Program-made: the position numbers and the translations under genes
Source of the DNA: Fervidobacterium thailandense
Lineage (GTDB): Bacteria; Thermotogota; Thermotogae; Thermotogales; Fervidobacteriaceae
DNA: 64,000 nucleotides
NCBI RefSeq assembly: GCF_001719065.1
Contig: NZ_LWAF01000005.1
Location: 62,001 to 126,000, forward strand
Reading direction: 5' to 3'
Shown: piece by piece, positions 1 to 8,462 of the stretch
Numbering within the stretch: the stretch's first letter is position 1
Layout: the number at the start of each line of letters is the position of its first letter
Notes under the pieces: generated by a model
Database searches by the model: none
Told to the model about the DNA's origin: nothing
What the model saw: only the letters and a program-made list of their open reading frames with translations

Positions 1-33
1 TCAACTCGAACACCCCCGTTCCAACTTTAGAAC

Positions 34-59
34 AAACCGGGGACGTGAGTCCCCGGTTT
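34..59 (-). terminator. Hairpin downstream of the sugar-binding protein gene
   Basis: A perfect inverted repeat with 10-bp arms (AAACCGGGGA and its complement) and a 6-base loop lies just beyond the stop codon of the minus-strand binding-protein gene. In the minus direction it is followed by TGTTCT, so the U tract is weak, but position and strength fit an intrinsic terminator. Confidence 0.6.
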
Positions 60-76
60 GCGGTTCGGTACTGAAA

Positions 77-1327
77 TTACTTACCGAGAACTCTGCGGAG
101 TTCCTTGGCCATTTCTTCGATGGCCTTCTGAGCTGTCATCTGCTGGGTTAGTGCTGCGTGGATGTATTTCTGCATAACATCCGAAAGCTCGCTGTACTTG
201 GCAGTCCTCGGTCTCGGTTCCGCATTGATGAAAACTCCGTACAATTCCACCATGAACGGTGCAGCTTTTTTAAGTTGCGGGTCTTTGTAAACCGCTTCCC
301 TTGTTGGGTTCTGACCAGCGTTTATAGCTTTGTAAAGTTGTTCGTCGTAGCTTGTCAAGAACTTGATCAACTTCTTCGCAGCTTCTTTTTCTTCCGGTGT
401 TGCGTTCTTGTTGATTCCGAGCATCCATCCACCGAGTGTTGCTGCTGACCTTCCGGCTGGACCTGCTGGGAGTGGGGCTACACCGACCTTACCAGCAACT
501 TTCGATTCCTTTGGATCATTCAAAAGTGCCCATGCGTACGGCCAGTTTCTCATGAACACTGCTTGACCGTTTTGGAAGACCCTTCTTGCTTCTTCTTCCA
601 TGTACGTTGTAACTGCTCTTGGGGAGACATTCTCTTTGTATATGAGGTCGACCATGAACTGAAGAGCTCTGACGGCAGCCGGGCTGTTGATGACCACGTT
701 ACCAGCTTCATCGAGGACGTCTCCACCAAAGGAAATCAAATATTCCATGAAGTCACAAACAAGTCCTTCATAGCGTGCTCCCTGCCACACAAAACCGTAC
801 ATGTTCTTCTCTTTTGCGGTAATTGTCTTTGCCATCCTCACGAGTTCATCCCAAGTCTTTGGTGGGTTTTTGAACCCGTACTTTTCAAGAAGGTCTTTTC
901 GGTAGTAAAGAAGACCAGCGTCGGTAAACCAAGGAATTGCCACTATCCTCCCGTTGACAGTTGCAGATTTCACCGTACCAGGCAGGAACTTGTCGAGTTC
1001 AAAGTAAGCTTTGTCGTTTGTCAAATCCTCGAGGTATGGCGCGAACTCGGCGGGCCAAATAACATCCAACATCAGAACAGTTGGCTCTTTTTCCCCTGCA
1101 GCCAAGTACGTGACATAAAGGTCGTGCCTTTCGGTCGATGAATTTGGCATCGGCATGACGGAAACTTTAATGTCTGGGTTGGCCTTCATGAACCTATCAA
1201 GTTGAGCGTAGAGTACCTCAAGTTCTTTACCTACTGCACCGGCCGTCATCGTGATGGTGACCCTTTTCTGCGCAAAGCTGAATACCGCAAGAACAACCAA
1301 CAAAACAACAAGTAGATACTTCCTCAT
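77..1327 (-). CDS. Sugar ABC transporter substrate-binding protein (family 1, MalE-like)
   Basis: This 416-residue protein begins with a cleavable signal peptide (MRKYLLVVLLVVLAVFSFAQ) and has the fold pattern of family 1 extracellular solute-binding proteins. It shows the PWFTDAGLLYYRKDLLEKYG segment near residues 130-155 and a C-terminal stretch of helices predicted to cap the binding cleft. It would capture an oligosaccharide in the periplasm and hand it to membrane permeases, which are not in this window. It stands divergently beside treT and a ROK regulator. This context suggests trehalose, maltose or a related alpha-glucoside as ligand, which is inference. The ATG start at 1327 is preceded by GGGGAGGTGTCACC, a strong ribosome site. 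The length is normal for the family. Confidence 0.9.
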   Translation of the reverse strand: MRKYLLVVLLVVLAVFSFAQKRVTITMTAGAVGKELEVLYAQLDRFMKANPDIKVSVMPMPNSSTERHDLYVTYLAAGEKEPTVLMLDVIWPAEFAPYLEDLTNDKAYFELDKFLPGTVKSATVNGRIVAIPWFTDAGLLYYRKDLLEKYGFKNPPKTWDELVRMAKTITAKEKNMYGFVWQGARYEGLVCDFMEYLISFGGDVLDEAGNVVINSPAAVRALQFMVDLIYKENVSPRAVTTYMEEEARRVFQNGQAVFMRNWPYAWALLNDPKESKVAGKVGVAPLPAGPAGRSAATLGGWMLGINKNATPEEKEAAKKLIKFLTSYDEQLYKAINAGQNPTREAVYKDPQLKKAAPFMVELYGVFINAEPRPRTAKYSELSDVMQKYIHAALTQQMTAQKAIEEMAKELRRVLGK

Positions 1328-1374
1328 GGTGACACCTCCCCATCAATGGTGTGGTTCCAAACAGAATACATATG

Positions 1375-1420
1375 TTTGAATTTCAAATTTAATATACCAC
1401 GCCTTTTGATTTGTTAACAA
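1375..1420 (-). promoter_or_regulatory. Promoter and operator-like palindrome of the sugar-binding protein gene
   Basis: On the minus strand TTGTTA (1415-1420) and TATATT (1391-1396) are 18 bases apart and form a plausible housekeeping promoter. Directly downstream of the -10 box is a perfect palindrome with arms TTTGAA/TTCAAA around one base (1375-1387), well placed for a repressor. The ROK-family regulator encoded at 2893 is a natural candidate, but that link is inference. Confidence 0.5.
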
Positions 1421-1500
1421 CACATGCATTAAGATGCCGACTGTAGATTTTTTAAGATTTGCAAAGTTTTAAGCTGTTATATGGCTTTGCTCGACATTTT

Positions 1501-1526
1501 TACCAATATTTCACCATATATTGGTA
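1501..1526. promoter_or_regulatory. Inverted repeat in the treT upstream region (operator candidate)
   Basis: TACCAATAT and ATATTGGTA form perfect 9-bp arms around an 8-base loop, in the roughly 320-base gap between the divergent binding-protein and treT genes. There is no U tract, so it is not a good terminator. Its place in a divergent regulatory region next to a ROK-type regulator favours an operator. I could not find a convincing -35/-10 pair for treT itself. Confidence 0.4.
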
Positions 1527-1592
1527 TCAGAAAGGGTTCGTACGGAGTGATAGAATATTTTCGAAGTTCGAATATAACTGTGGAATTTGGAA

Positions 1593-1611
1593 TTTCAAGT
1601 TAAGCTTGAAA
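1593..1611. promoter_or_regulatory. Inverted repeat just upstream of treT
   Basis: TTTCAAG and CTTGAAA are perfect 7-bp arms separated by 5 bases. The repeat ends about 35 bases before the treT start and about 15 bases after a TATAAC box (1573-1578). It shares the TTTCAA core with the palindrome at 1375-1387 on the other side of the divergent region, so both may be sites for one regulator. This is inference from sequence similarity only. Confidence 0.35.
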
Positions 1612-1645
1612 GAACCTATAAAACACGACATGGAGGTGCTCGGAT

Positions 1646-2860
1646 ATGACAGTAGAGGTACCGGTAAAGAAGCTATCAGACTACGAAAGGTTTTCAAAAG
1701 AAGATGTTGAACGCATCTTAGAACTGGGCAGAGAACTGAAGGGACTGAGGGTTGTTCATGTGAACGCCACGGCTTACGGTGGAGGCGTTGCGGAACTATT
1801 GATGACGATTGTTCCATTGATGAGGGATGCTGGGTTGGATGCTCGCTGGGAAGTGTTGGAAGCACCGATGGAATTCTTTAATGTCACAAAAAAACTACAT
1901 AACACACTTCAAGGAGCTGAAATTGAAATCACAGAAGAAGAGTGGGCCCTTTACGAGAAAGTAAATGAGGAGAACGCTAAGAAGCTGAGTCTTGACGCCG
2001 ATGTAGTTATAATTCATGATCCACAACCTGCATGGATTCCGAACTACCTTTCAAAGGGTACTTTTATTTGGAGATGCCACATAGACACAAGTACACCTAA
2101 CCTGAAGGTATGGGATAGGCTTACTTCGAGGATGGGAATGTACAGGAAAGCACTATTCCACATAATGGATTACGTTAGAGCACCGTTTGATAAAATTGCC
2201 GTGGAGTTTCCGCCGAGCATAGATCCGTTGAGTCCGAAGAACAAGGATTTGACAGAAGAGGAACTCGAGGCTGTCGCAACGCGTTACGGGATCGACACTT
2301 CCAAGCCGTTGATCACGGTTGTTGCAAGGTTCGATCCTTGGAAGGATCTCTTCTCTGCGATCGACGTCTACAGAGTTGTTAAATCTAAGAGAAACGTGCA
2401 ACTTGCAATAGTTTCGGCTATGGCGAAGGATGATCCGGAGGGTTGGATATTCTTTGAAGACGTCCTTAGGTACGCAGGAACGGACAAAGATATACTGTTC
2501 CTCACAGACTTAAAAGGTGTTGGACATGTTGAAGTTAACGCAATTCAACGGCTTTCGACGGTAGGACTTCACACCGCTACACGTGAGGGATTCGGGCTTG
2601 TTATCAGCGAAATGATGTGGAAAGAGCATCCCGTTGTTGCAAGGCCGGTGGGTGGTGTTAAAATACAGATTGACGACGGTGTCAACGGCTTCCTAAGGCA
2701 TAACGTTTCGGAATTAGCCGAAGCTATCCTGTTGTTGCTGGAAAATCCAACTTTGTTAACGGAGATGGGCAAAAAGGCTAAGGAGAAAGTACGAAGTATG
2801 TACCTATCCACTGCAAACGTCAGAAGGTACTTGGAGGTCATAAAGTCCGTTGTAAGTTGA
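1646..2860 (+). CDS. treT: Trehalose glycosyltransferring synthase (TreT-type GT4)
   Basis: The 404-residue protein matches the TreT family, GT4 enzymes that reversibly join NDP-glucose and glucose to form trehalose. It has an N-terminal GT-B domain with VHVNATAYGGGVAELL near residues 34-49 and a C-terminal nucleotide-sugar domain with TREGFGLVISEMMWKEHPVV near residues 311-330, which contains the E-x7-E signature. It acts in the cytoplasm in trehalose synthesis or breakdown. The ATG at 1646 follows GGAGGTGCTCGGAT. It is the first gene of a treT-ROK-udk run and is divergent from a sugar-binding protein, which fits uptake and use of trehalose or maltose. The length is normal for the family. 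Confidence 0.88.
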   Translation: MTVEVPVKKLSDYERFSKEDVERILELGRELKGLRVVHVNATAYGGGVAELLMTIVPLMRDAGLDARWEVLEAPMEFFNVTKKLHNTLQGAEIEITEEEWALYEKVNEENAKKLSLDADVVIIHDPQPAWIPNYLSKGTFIWRCHIDTSTPNLKVWDRLTSRMGMYRKALFHIMDYVRAPFDKIAVEFPPSIDPLSPKNKDLTEEELEAVATRYGIDTSKPLITVVARFDPWKDLFSAIDVYRVVKSKRNVQLAIVSAMAKDDPEGWIFFEDVLRYAGTDKDILFLTDLKGVGHVEVNAIQRLSTVGLHTATREGFGLVISEMMWKEHPVVARPVGGVKIQIDDGVNGFLRHNVSELAEAILLLLENPTLLTEMGKKAKEKVRSMYLSTANVRRYLEVIKSVVS

Positions 2861-2892
2861 CAACATCAATTAATAAGGAGGGAGACATCCAG

Positions 2893-3996
2893 TTGAAGAA
2901 CGAGGCAAAGTTACTTTTACACATCCTAAGAAGGAAGAGGATTAAAAGAAAGGAACTCGAAGAGTTATTGGACGTTACTCCCTCCACCATGACTTATTTG
3001 ATAGACAAACTGAAGGACTATCTTGATATAGAAGAGGAGACTTCCGGTGTTGGGAAGCCTCCTCAATTCTTAATGATCTCCAAAAACGCCTGGCGAATCC
3101 TCTCCATCGCCGTCGGCAGGGAAAAAATTCGGGCCGTTGTGTATAACGGTCACGGTGAAGAGCAGGAAAGCTACGTTCAGCGTGTAAGAGGTGAACACCT
3201 TTCCAGTGAGGTGATTAACGAGTTACTTTTATCTATCTTGGAAAAGTTCTACGATTACGATGCACTGGGAATAGCATTTTCAGGTTTGGTGATGGATGAG
3301 AAAGTTCATTCAAAGATCCTGAAACTTGACGGGTACGATCCGGTTAGGGGATTGAGACTCAAGTCCAGAGGCGTACCTTACGTTGTCATTTCTGACGTAG
3401 AGGCTATCGCGGCGTACGAATCAAAGACAACGGGAAAGGACAGGGTTTTCGTTTTAAACTACGGAACGGGGCTCGGAGCGTGTTATTACGAACATCACGC
3501 ATTGTTCACCAGGGACGAGTTTAAAAACATACCGTTTGGACACTTGTACGCTGGAGGCAACGAAAAATGTTACTGTGGTAACGTAGGTTGTTTGGAAACG
3601 GTTGCCAGCGATTATGTGGCCGTAAAGAATTACCTAAAACGGGAAATTTCCTTCGTTGAGTTCATTGAGAATGAAGAACGATTTGTTGACGAATTGAGAG
3701 CTGTCAGGTCGATGTACAAGTCTAATTTGAAGAAATACGATCAACTGCATGAGCAAATTTTTGATTACCTGTCAATGTTCATTGGCAACACGGCGATCCT
3801 TCTTGGAGTAGACGAAATAACGCTTTACGGCGAAGGGGTTTCTGAACATTTTAGCAGCAAACTCCAAGCAAGGGTTCGTGAAAGGTTTGGTAGGGATTTT
3901 GTAAAGCTTCGGCACGGTACTGTAAATGATGCTGTGGAACGTGGAGTATCGTTGGAAGCGGCAATAGTGCTGGTAAAAACACGTTTTGCAAAGTGA
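2893..3996 (+). CDS. ROK-family transcriptional regulator
   Basis: The protein has an N-terminal winged helix-turn-helix of about 60 residues (HILRRKRIKRKELEELLDVT) followed by a ROK sugar-kinase-like domain. The ROK zinc signature CYCGNVGCLE is present, so this is a ROK repressor or activator of the XylR/NagC type. I chose the TTG at 2893 because AAGGAGGG lies just upstream. A longer frame from 2857 would overlap treT but has no ribosome site. It probably senses a sugar linked to the adjacent treT and binding-protein genes and binds the inverted repeats in their shared upstream region. The effector cannot be read from the sequence. Whether the kinase active site is functional is not clear. 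Confidence 0.82.
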   Translation: MKNEAKLLLHILRRKRIKRKELEELLDVTPSTMTYLIDKLKDYLDIEEETSGVGKPPQFLMISKNAWRILSIAVGREKIRAVVYNGHGEEQESYVQRVRGEHLSSEVINELLLSILEKFYDYDALGIAFSGLVMDEKVHSKILKLDGYDPVRGLRLKSRGVPYVVISDVEAIAAYESKTTGKDRVFVLNYGTGLGACYYEHHALFTRDEFKNIPFGHLYAGGNEKCYCGNVGCLETVASDYVAVKNYLKREISFVEFIENEERFVDELRAVRSMYKSNLKKYDQLHEQIFDYLSMFIGNTAILLGVDEITLYGEGVSEHFSSKLQARVRERFGRDFVKLRHGTVNDAVERGVSLEAAIVLVKTRFAK

Positions 3997-4022
3997 TGAC
4001 ACTATAAAGCGGGGTGAAAAAC

Positions 4023-4637
4023 TTGTACATAGTGCTCATAGGTGGTGGAACCGGTTCGGGGAAAACCACGGTGGCTAGGAAAATAATGGAGGAACTGGGT
4101 AACGAAAAGTGTGTGATGTTACCTTTGGATAACTATTATAAGGATATGTCGCACGTTCCCCTTGAGGAGCGGAGAAAGTACAACTACGACCACCCGGATA
4201 TGATCGAGCATACGTTGATTGTAAAGCACGTTAAGGAGCTCCTTTCCGGTAGACCCATAGACCTTCCTGAGTACGATTTTGCTCAGTACACACGAACGGG
4301 TACAACGACGAAAATCTACCCAAAACCCATTCTTTTAATAGAGGGAATATTTGCGCTCTATTACGATGAATTACGTGCCTTGGCTGACTTGAAGATTTTC
4401 GTCGATACAGAAAGCGATGAAAGATTCATACGTCGATTGCAAAGGGATATCTTTGAACGTGGAAGGACGATAGAATCTGTTATCGAGCAGTACCTCTCAA
4501 CGGTTAAGCCTATGCACGATGCGTACGTTGAACCAACAAAGAAACACGCGGATATAATAATCCCGCGAGGGGGGTACAATGAGAAGGCAATCAGTGTAGT
4601 GGTTGAGTTCATCCAAAGCCTGACCAGCTCGTCCTAA
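4023..4637 (+). CDS. udk: Uridine kinase
   Basis: A P-loop kinase with Walker A GGGTGSGKTT in its first 15 residues. The following LPLDNYYKDM segment and the PEYDFAQYTRT segment are typical of uridine/cytidine kinases, and a lid region carries FIRRLQRDIFERGRTIESV. It phosphorylates uridine and cytidine in pyrimidine salvage. At about 204 residues it is full length. The start is either GTG at 4014 or TTG at 4023. I favour TTG because GGGGTGA sits 5 bases upstream of it, whereas the GTG lies inside that ribosome site. The gene is the last of the treT-ROK-udk run and ends at a strong terminator. Confidence 0.88.
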   Translation: MYIVLIGGGTGSGKTTVARKIMEELGNEKCVMLPLDNYYKDMSHVPLEERRKYNYDHPDMIEHTLIVKHVKELLSGRPIDLPEYDFAQYTRTGTTTKIYPKPILLIEGIFALYYDELRALADLKIFVDTESDERFIRRLQRDIFERGRTIESVIEQYLSTVKPMHDAYVEPTKKHADIIIPRGGYNEKAISVVVEFIQSLTSSS

Positions 4638-4641
4638 AATG

Positions 4642-4675
4642 AAAATGCAGGGGAGAATTCCCCTGCATTTTTTGT
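4642..4675. terminator. Bidirectional terminator between udk and the nucleotidase gene
   Basis: AAAATGCAGGGGA and TCCCCTGCATTTT form a perfect stem with T runs on both strands, between two convergent genes. It should stop transcription of udk from the left and of the nucleotidase gene from the right. Confidence 0.88.
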
Positions 4676-4691
4676 ATACTCGTTATTCGCA

Positions 4692-6221
4692 TTATTTTCG
4701 TTCCACTCTCGGTTTGTCATCATACGATGTTATTCGTCCTTTTAGGACCTGTTGGATGTATTCAACAACAACATCCGCCATCACGAAGTACGTGTTGTAT
4801 CCCTTCTGGCCTTTGAACATCGAATAGCCATCTCCACCGGCTGCCATGTAATCGTTAGTAACAACTTTGTAGACTTTTTCTGGATCGATTGGCTTGCCAC
4901 CGACAAGTACCTCGACGAGTTTACCACCTTCGCTTTTGTAAGTACAACCTGCAACCTGCAAGAACGCACCCTGGCCTGCAGGAACACTCGCGGCGTATTC
5001 GAATACTTTGATGAGGTCAGACCCTTTCATTTCCAAGACGTACAGTGTATTACCAAACGGCAAAACTGTGAGCACGTCTCTTATTGTAATGTTACCAGGC
5101 TTGATTGATGCGCGAATTCCACCACCGTTTGTCAAAGCCAAGTCAGCTCCTGTCTTCCACAGCATAGAGTCCGTTATTAGGTTGGCAAGGTTTGTTGTTT
5201 TGGAGCGTACGTTCGCCCTTTCACCATCAAGGAAAATTTCCGTCACACCAATGACTGTATCGAGTTTTGCGCCTCCGAGTTTTCTGAAGTAATCAAGAGG
5301 TGTTTTAACGTACACAGCCTCTTTCGTTACAACCTGATAGATGTTTTTCCCAGCAGCGTCTTTGCCTACAACCCTTGATTGCACAACGGGGATTGCTTGC
5401 CATGTGATCTTTGTTACCTTACCTGCCTCGACTTCTATATCCGCCCTTCCCAAAACCTTACCCCATTCGAACGCTTGAACTATTGGGACACCGTTTACAA
5501 CTAAAGGTTTATCCATATTCGTGTGGCTGTGCCCGTCGATTATTAAATCGATTCCCGAAACTTCTTTCGCCAATTGATCGGCTGTTGTGTACAAGTCGGA
5601 GTAACCTTGCCCCACACCAAGATGCGTCAGTGCTATTACAACCTGAGCTTGTTTCCTCAATTCCGGTATCAAGTTCTTGGCAACATCGATCACGTTCTTG
5701 AATTCCAGATCTTCGCTGTTCGGTCCCTCGAGAATACGCGTATGTTCGGTGGTGAATCCAACTATGGCAATTTTGACACCACCGAGTTCTTTGATGATGT
5801 AAGGTGTGAAGAATGGCTTGCCATCCTTGTATATGTTTGCACTGAGGAAGGGGAACTTAGCCCATGCCATCTGCTTTAGCAACACATCACGCTTTTTGTC
5901 GAACTCATGGTTTCCAACAGCCATCGCATCCAAGTTCATTCGGTTGAGTGCGAAGATGTCCGGTAGGGCATTCAAAAGGTCGGATTCGGGCACACCAGTG
6001 TTAAGGTCGCCTGCGTGTAGGAACAGGACGTTGGGGTTTACTTTCCTCTCAGCGTCGATCATTGTGGCGATCGTCGCGAATCCTCCGATAATGTTACCTG
6101 CCGAATCCGTAAAAGGCCACGCTCTGCCATGCGTGTCGTTGATGTGGAAAACGGTAATCCTAACTGCCAACGAGAGTACCGTTAACAAAAGAACAAGAAG
6201 TAGGACAGAATACCTTTTCAT
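4692..6221 (-). CDS. Secreted 5'-nucleotidase / cyclic-nucleotide phosphodiesterase family protein (UshA/CpdB-like)
   Basis: The 509-residue protein has an N-terminal signal peptide and then a calcineurin-like metallophosphatase domain. Metal-binding motifs are visible in order: HINDTHGR (about 26), HAGDLNTG (about 66), GNHEFDKK, THLG and DGHSHTN. The C-terminal 5'-nucleotidase substrate domain follows, with GGGIRASIKPGNITIRD and NDYMAAGGDGY. It probably hydrolyses nucleotides or 2',3'-cyclic nucleotides in the periplasm for phosphate or nucleoside salvage. The nearby uridine kinase would fit nucleoside reuse. The ATG start follows GGAGGTGAAAGC. The exact substrate cannot be decided from sequence. 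Confidence 0.88.
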   Translation of the reverse strand: MKRYSVLLLVLLLTVLSLAVRITVFHINDTHGRAWPFTDSAGNIIGGFATIATMIDAERKVNPNVLFLHAGDLNTGVPESDLLNALPDIFALNRMNLDAMAVGNHEFDKKRDVLLKQMAWAKFPFLSANIYKDGKPFFTPYIIKELGGVKIAIVGFTTEHTRILEGPNSEDLEFKNVIDVAKNLIPELRKQAQVVIALTHLGVGQGYSDLYTTADQLAKEVSGIDLIIDGHSHTNMDKPLVVNGVPIVQAFEWGKVLGRADIEVEAGKVTKITWQAIPVVQSRVVGKDAAGKNIYQVVTKEAVYVKTPLDYFRKLGGAKLDTVIGVTEIFLDGERANVRSKTTNLANLITDSMLWKTGADLALTNGGGIRASIKPGNITIRDVLTVLPFGNTLYVLEMKGSDLIKVFEYAASVPAGQGAFLQVAGCTYKSEGGKLVEVLVGGKPIDPEKVYKVVTNDYMAAGGDGYSMFKGQKGYNTYFVMADVVVEYIQQVLKGRITSYDDKPRVERK

Positions 6222-6269
6222 GCTTTCACCTCCTGCAGTTTGTGTTTAAAGCTTCGTTACCCCATCCAG

Positions 6270-6275
6270 ATTATA
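6270..6275 (-). promoter_or_regulatory. Extended -10 promoter element of the nucleotidase gene
   Basis: On the minus strand the sequence TGCTATAAT forms an extended -10 box (TGn TATAAT) about 50 bases before the ATG. No good -35 is visible, which is common for extended -10 promoters. It lies within 40 bases of the end of the pel-like operon, so read-through from that operon is also possible. Confidence 0.55.
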
Positions 6276-6307
6276 GCATGACAAAATCGCAAAACTCTAA
6301 TGTGTTT

Positions 6308-7183
6308 TCAATCGTTTTCGCTTAAAAACTTTCTAAGATCCTTTTCACTGAGCTCTCTACAAGTTCTGATCAACTCGCGCACACTTTCGTACTCTCGTTT
6401 GCGTATCTTCTCGAGGATGTACCTCCTAAGCATCCACAAATGCCCAAATTTCTTGTACCCAGAAAGTAGGTACTCTTCGTCTTTGGTTAAGTAGAACATC
6501 ATCTCATAGTATTGCCAAGTTTTTGGACACGAATTTTTAAGATTGTTAAGTAATATTTCCTCGAGCCTTTGTCTTAGCAAGCCCTTTGGGATGCCCGTTC
6601 TGAGGTAATAATACAACGATAGGCAAAACTCCGAAGAGCGCGTGTTTCTGAGTCGTGCGATTTTCTCTTCGAAATAGTTCTCGATATCTTCCATAGCTTG
6701 GCTCGCGTAGAGTACAACGTCCAAATGGGGATCTCTGAGTAAAGTTTCAAGGTATTTCATGTTTTCCTCTATCCTTATGCCGTGGATAACGAACTTTGCA
6801 AGGTTCTTTGCTATTAACTTTTTTTCGTTCACACTTCCGACAACGAGCAACGCTTTAATTGGGAGGGAATTAATAATTGAATCTTCGAATTTCACGTCTT
6901 TCTGTTCCGGAATGGGAACCGAGAAGTAATCTTCTATCTCCGCTTCTTTCGTTCTAACGAGTAATATCGTAGAGAATGGATAAAACATCGCAAAGAGTAA
7001 TCCTTCGGCGATTGAGTGTCTTGTTAGAGCGAACATTAACACCGAGGTAGCGTAGAGCAGTATGTTCAGAACTCCGAACTTCGAAGTCAGAAATATTAGT
7101 GTGAAATTCAAAAGGACGATCAACAGATTTCCAAAGTCAAGAAGCGTAAGCAAAATTCTTCGCTCAGCAAACTCGGATTTCAT
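6308..7183 (-). CDS. PelE-like membrane protein with helical repeats
   Basis: A 291-residue protein whose first roughly 80 residues hold several hydrophobic segments (LLIVLLNFTLIFL, FGVLNILLYATSVLMF, AEGLLFAMFYPFSTILL). The remaining soluble part is rich in amphipathic helices and could be TPR-like. Pseudomonas PelE likewise combines membrane segments with TPR repeats and partners PelD. The gene overlaps the end of the PelD-like gene by 20 bases and is last in the operon. I assign PelE by architecture and position rather than clear sequence motifs. It would help assemble the inner-membrane exopolysaccharide synthase complex. Alternatively it is an unrelated membrane protein with HEAT/TPR-like repeats. 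Confidence 0.55.
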   Translation of the reverse strand: MKSEFAERRILLTLLDFGNLLIVLLNFTLIFLTSKFGVLNILLYATSVLMFALTRHSIAEGLLFAMFYPFSTILLVRTKEAEIEDYFSVPIPEQKDVKFEDSIINSLPIKALLVVGSVNEKKLIAKNLAKFVIHGIRIEENMKYLETLLRDPHLDVVLYASQAMEDIENYFEEKIARLRNTRSSEFCLSLYYYLRTGIPKGLLRQRLEEILLNNLKNSCPKTWQYYEMMFYLTKDEEYLLSGYKKFGHLWMLRRYILEKIRKREYESVRELIRTCRELSEKDLRKFLSEND

Positions 7184-8462
7184 ATTTCCGCTTCAACCTC
7201 TCCAAAAATCTTTCCTTTCCAGAATCGTCACAAACGGCCAGGAGTACCTTCAGGCGGACCTTATCACCAAACCTTATAGCGCAAGCTACATCGCTTTTGC
7301 GAAGCTCACCGAGGATTGATTCGTGGAGGGTAGCGTTGTACTCCAGGCAAACTTCCCTGTAAGGCACACCGAATCGTTCTAATCTCTTCTCCATGATTCG
7401 CTTCTTGTACTCGTAGTATTCTTCTTTCCATGTTCCGTCAATGTTTTTGAATCTTTCCTCCATGAATTTCTCTTGCTCGGCCACGACTCTGATGTTGGCG
7501 TACAACCAACTCGCGATGGAGTGTATGTATCTAACGAGTACCTGAGAAAACTTGGTCGGCTCGATTTCTTCAGAAACTAACACCCCAAACACTCGTTCAC
7601 GTTCCCCAACTGATACTGCAAACCACGGTTCATAGGTTTCTGTCAAAGTGCCTTCCATTAACACGTCGGTGATTGTACAACTACCTCTACGAGTTGCCAT
7701 CTCGATAACTTTACTTTTGCTTAATTCGAACGCATTTGGAAGAATTTTCTTGCCAATACCGGCAACGTACCTTAAGAAGTCACGTTCCATCTTGTAGAAG
7801 TGCAAATTACTCAGACCGAAAAATTCAGCGATCATTTCGATAGCTCTCGTAATTATTTCATCAACGTCAAAAACTTCAAGTTCCTTCAGTCTTTCTAGTA
7901 AAACGATTAGTCCTTCGCCTTCAAAGTATATTCTCATTTGGAGTTGTTCGACAACACTTTTCAAGGTTAACGAATCTTCGTAGAGCCTCTCAAGATCGCT
8001 TTGAAGTCTTGATTTCTCGTTTTCCAAAGTTTTGATTCTTTTTCGAAATATCTCGCCTACAATCCCCAACGGCAGACCACCGATCACCAGTATCAATGAG
8101 ATGGACTCAAAACTGAACCTATATTCGAAAATACTGTTGAACGAACGCGTCAACAAAATTATCTCCGTCACGATTAAACCGAACACATACAAGGCAAGTC
8201 CGTAACGAACAGCCCAGAGAAATAATCCTAAGATTAGCAGCAGAACCGAATAGTTCGCGGGCAATCGTCCAATCCATGTAAGAAGGAGTATTACAAAGAC
8301 AAATATGACATACTCAAGTACGTACCTTAAGTTCTTCAGACTCTGGGACAGGCTTGTTCCACTACGTGTTGCAAAGAGACTTGGTAATTCTAAGAAACTC
8401 TTCTTGTTGCCTGTCTTCCTTTTTAAACTATACATTCTTTTGGATTCTCTAACGATTTTCAT
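7164..8462 (-). CDS. PelD-like c-di-GMP receptor (TM helices, GAF, degenerate GGDEF)
   Basis: About 432 residues. The order is a short cytoplasmic N-terminus, four hydrophobic segments around residues 48-125 and a coiled coil around 140-170. A GAF-type domain follows at about 180-320, then a short C-terminal GGDEF-like domain. In that last domain LRKSD (RxxD at 388-391) sits where diguanylate cyclases have their c-di-GMP inhibitory site. The catalytic GGDEF loop is replaced by a stretch reading RFGDKVRLKVLLA. This is the PelD pattern: catalytically dead but able to bind c-di-GMP and switch on polymer synthesis. The ATG at 8462 follows AGAGGT and overlaps the pelG end. Family assignment rests on architecture, motif and neighbours. 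Confidence 0.75.
   Translation of the reverse strand: MKIVRESKRMYSLKRKTGNKKSFLELPSLFATRSGTSLSQSLKNLRYVLEYVIFVFVILLLTWIGRLPANYSVLLLILGLFLWAVRYGLALYVFGLIVTEIILLTRSFNSIFEYRFSFESISLILVIGGLPLGIVGEIFRKRIKTLENEKSRLQSDLERLYEDSLTLKSVVEQLQMRIYFEGEGLIVLLERLKELEVFDVDEIITRAIEMIAEFFGLSNLHFYKMERDFLRYVAGIGKKILPNAFELSKSKVIEMATRRGSCTITDVLMEGTLTETYEPWFAVSVGERERVFGVLVSEEIEPTKFSQVLVRYIHSIASWLYANIRVVAEQEKFMEERFKNIDGTWKEEYYEYKKRIMEKRLERFGVPYREVCLEYNATLHESILGELRKSDVACAIRFGDKVRLKVLLAVCDDSGKERFLERLKRKYEIRVC

Noticed and set aside
563-1141. A 192-residue plus-strand frame opposite the sugar-binding protein gene
   Set aside because: The minus-strand gene has a signal peptide, family motifs, promoter and terminator. The opposite frame has none of these.
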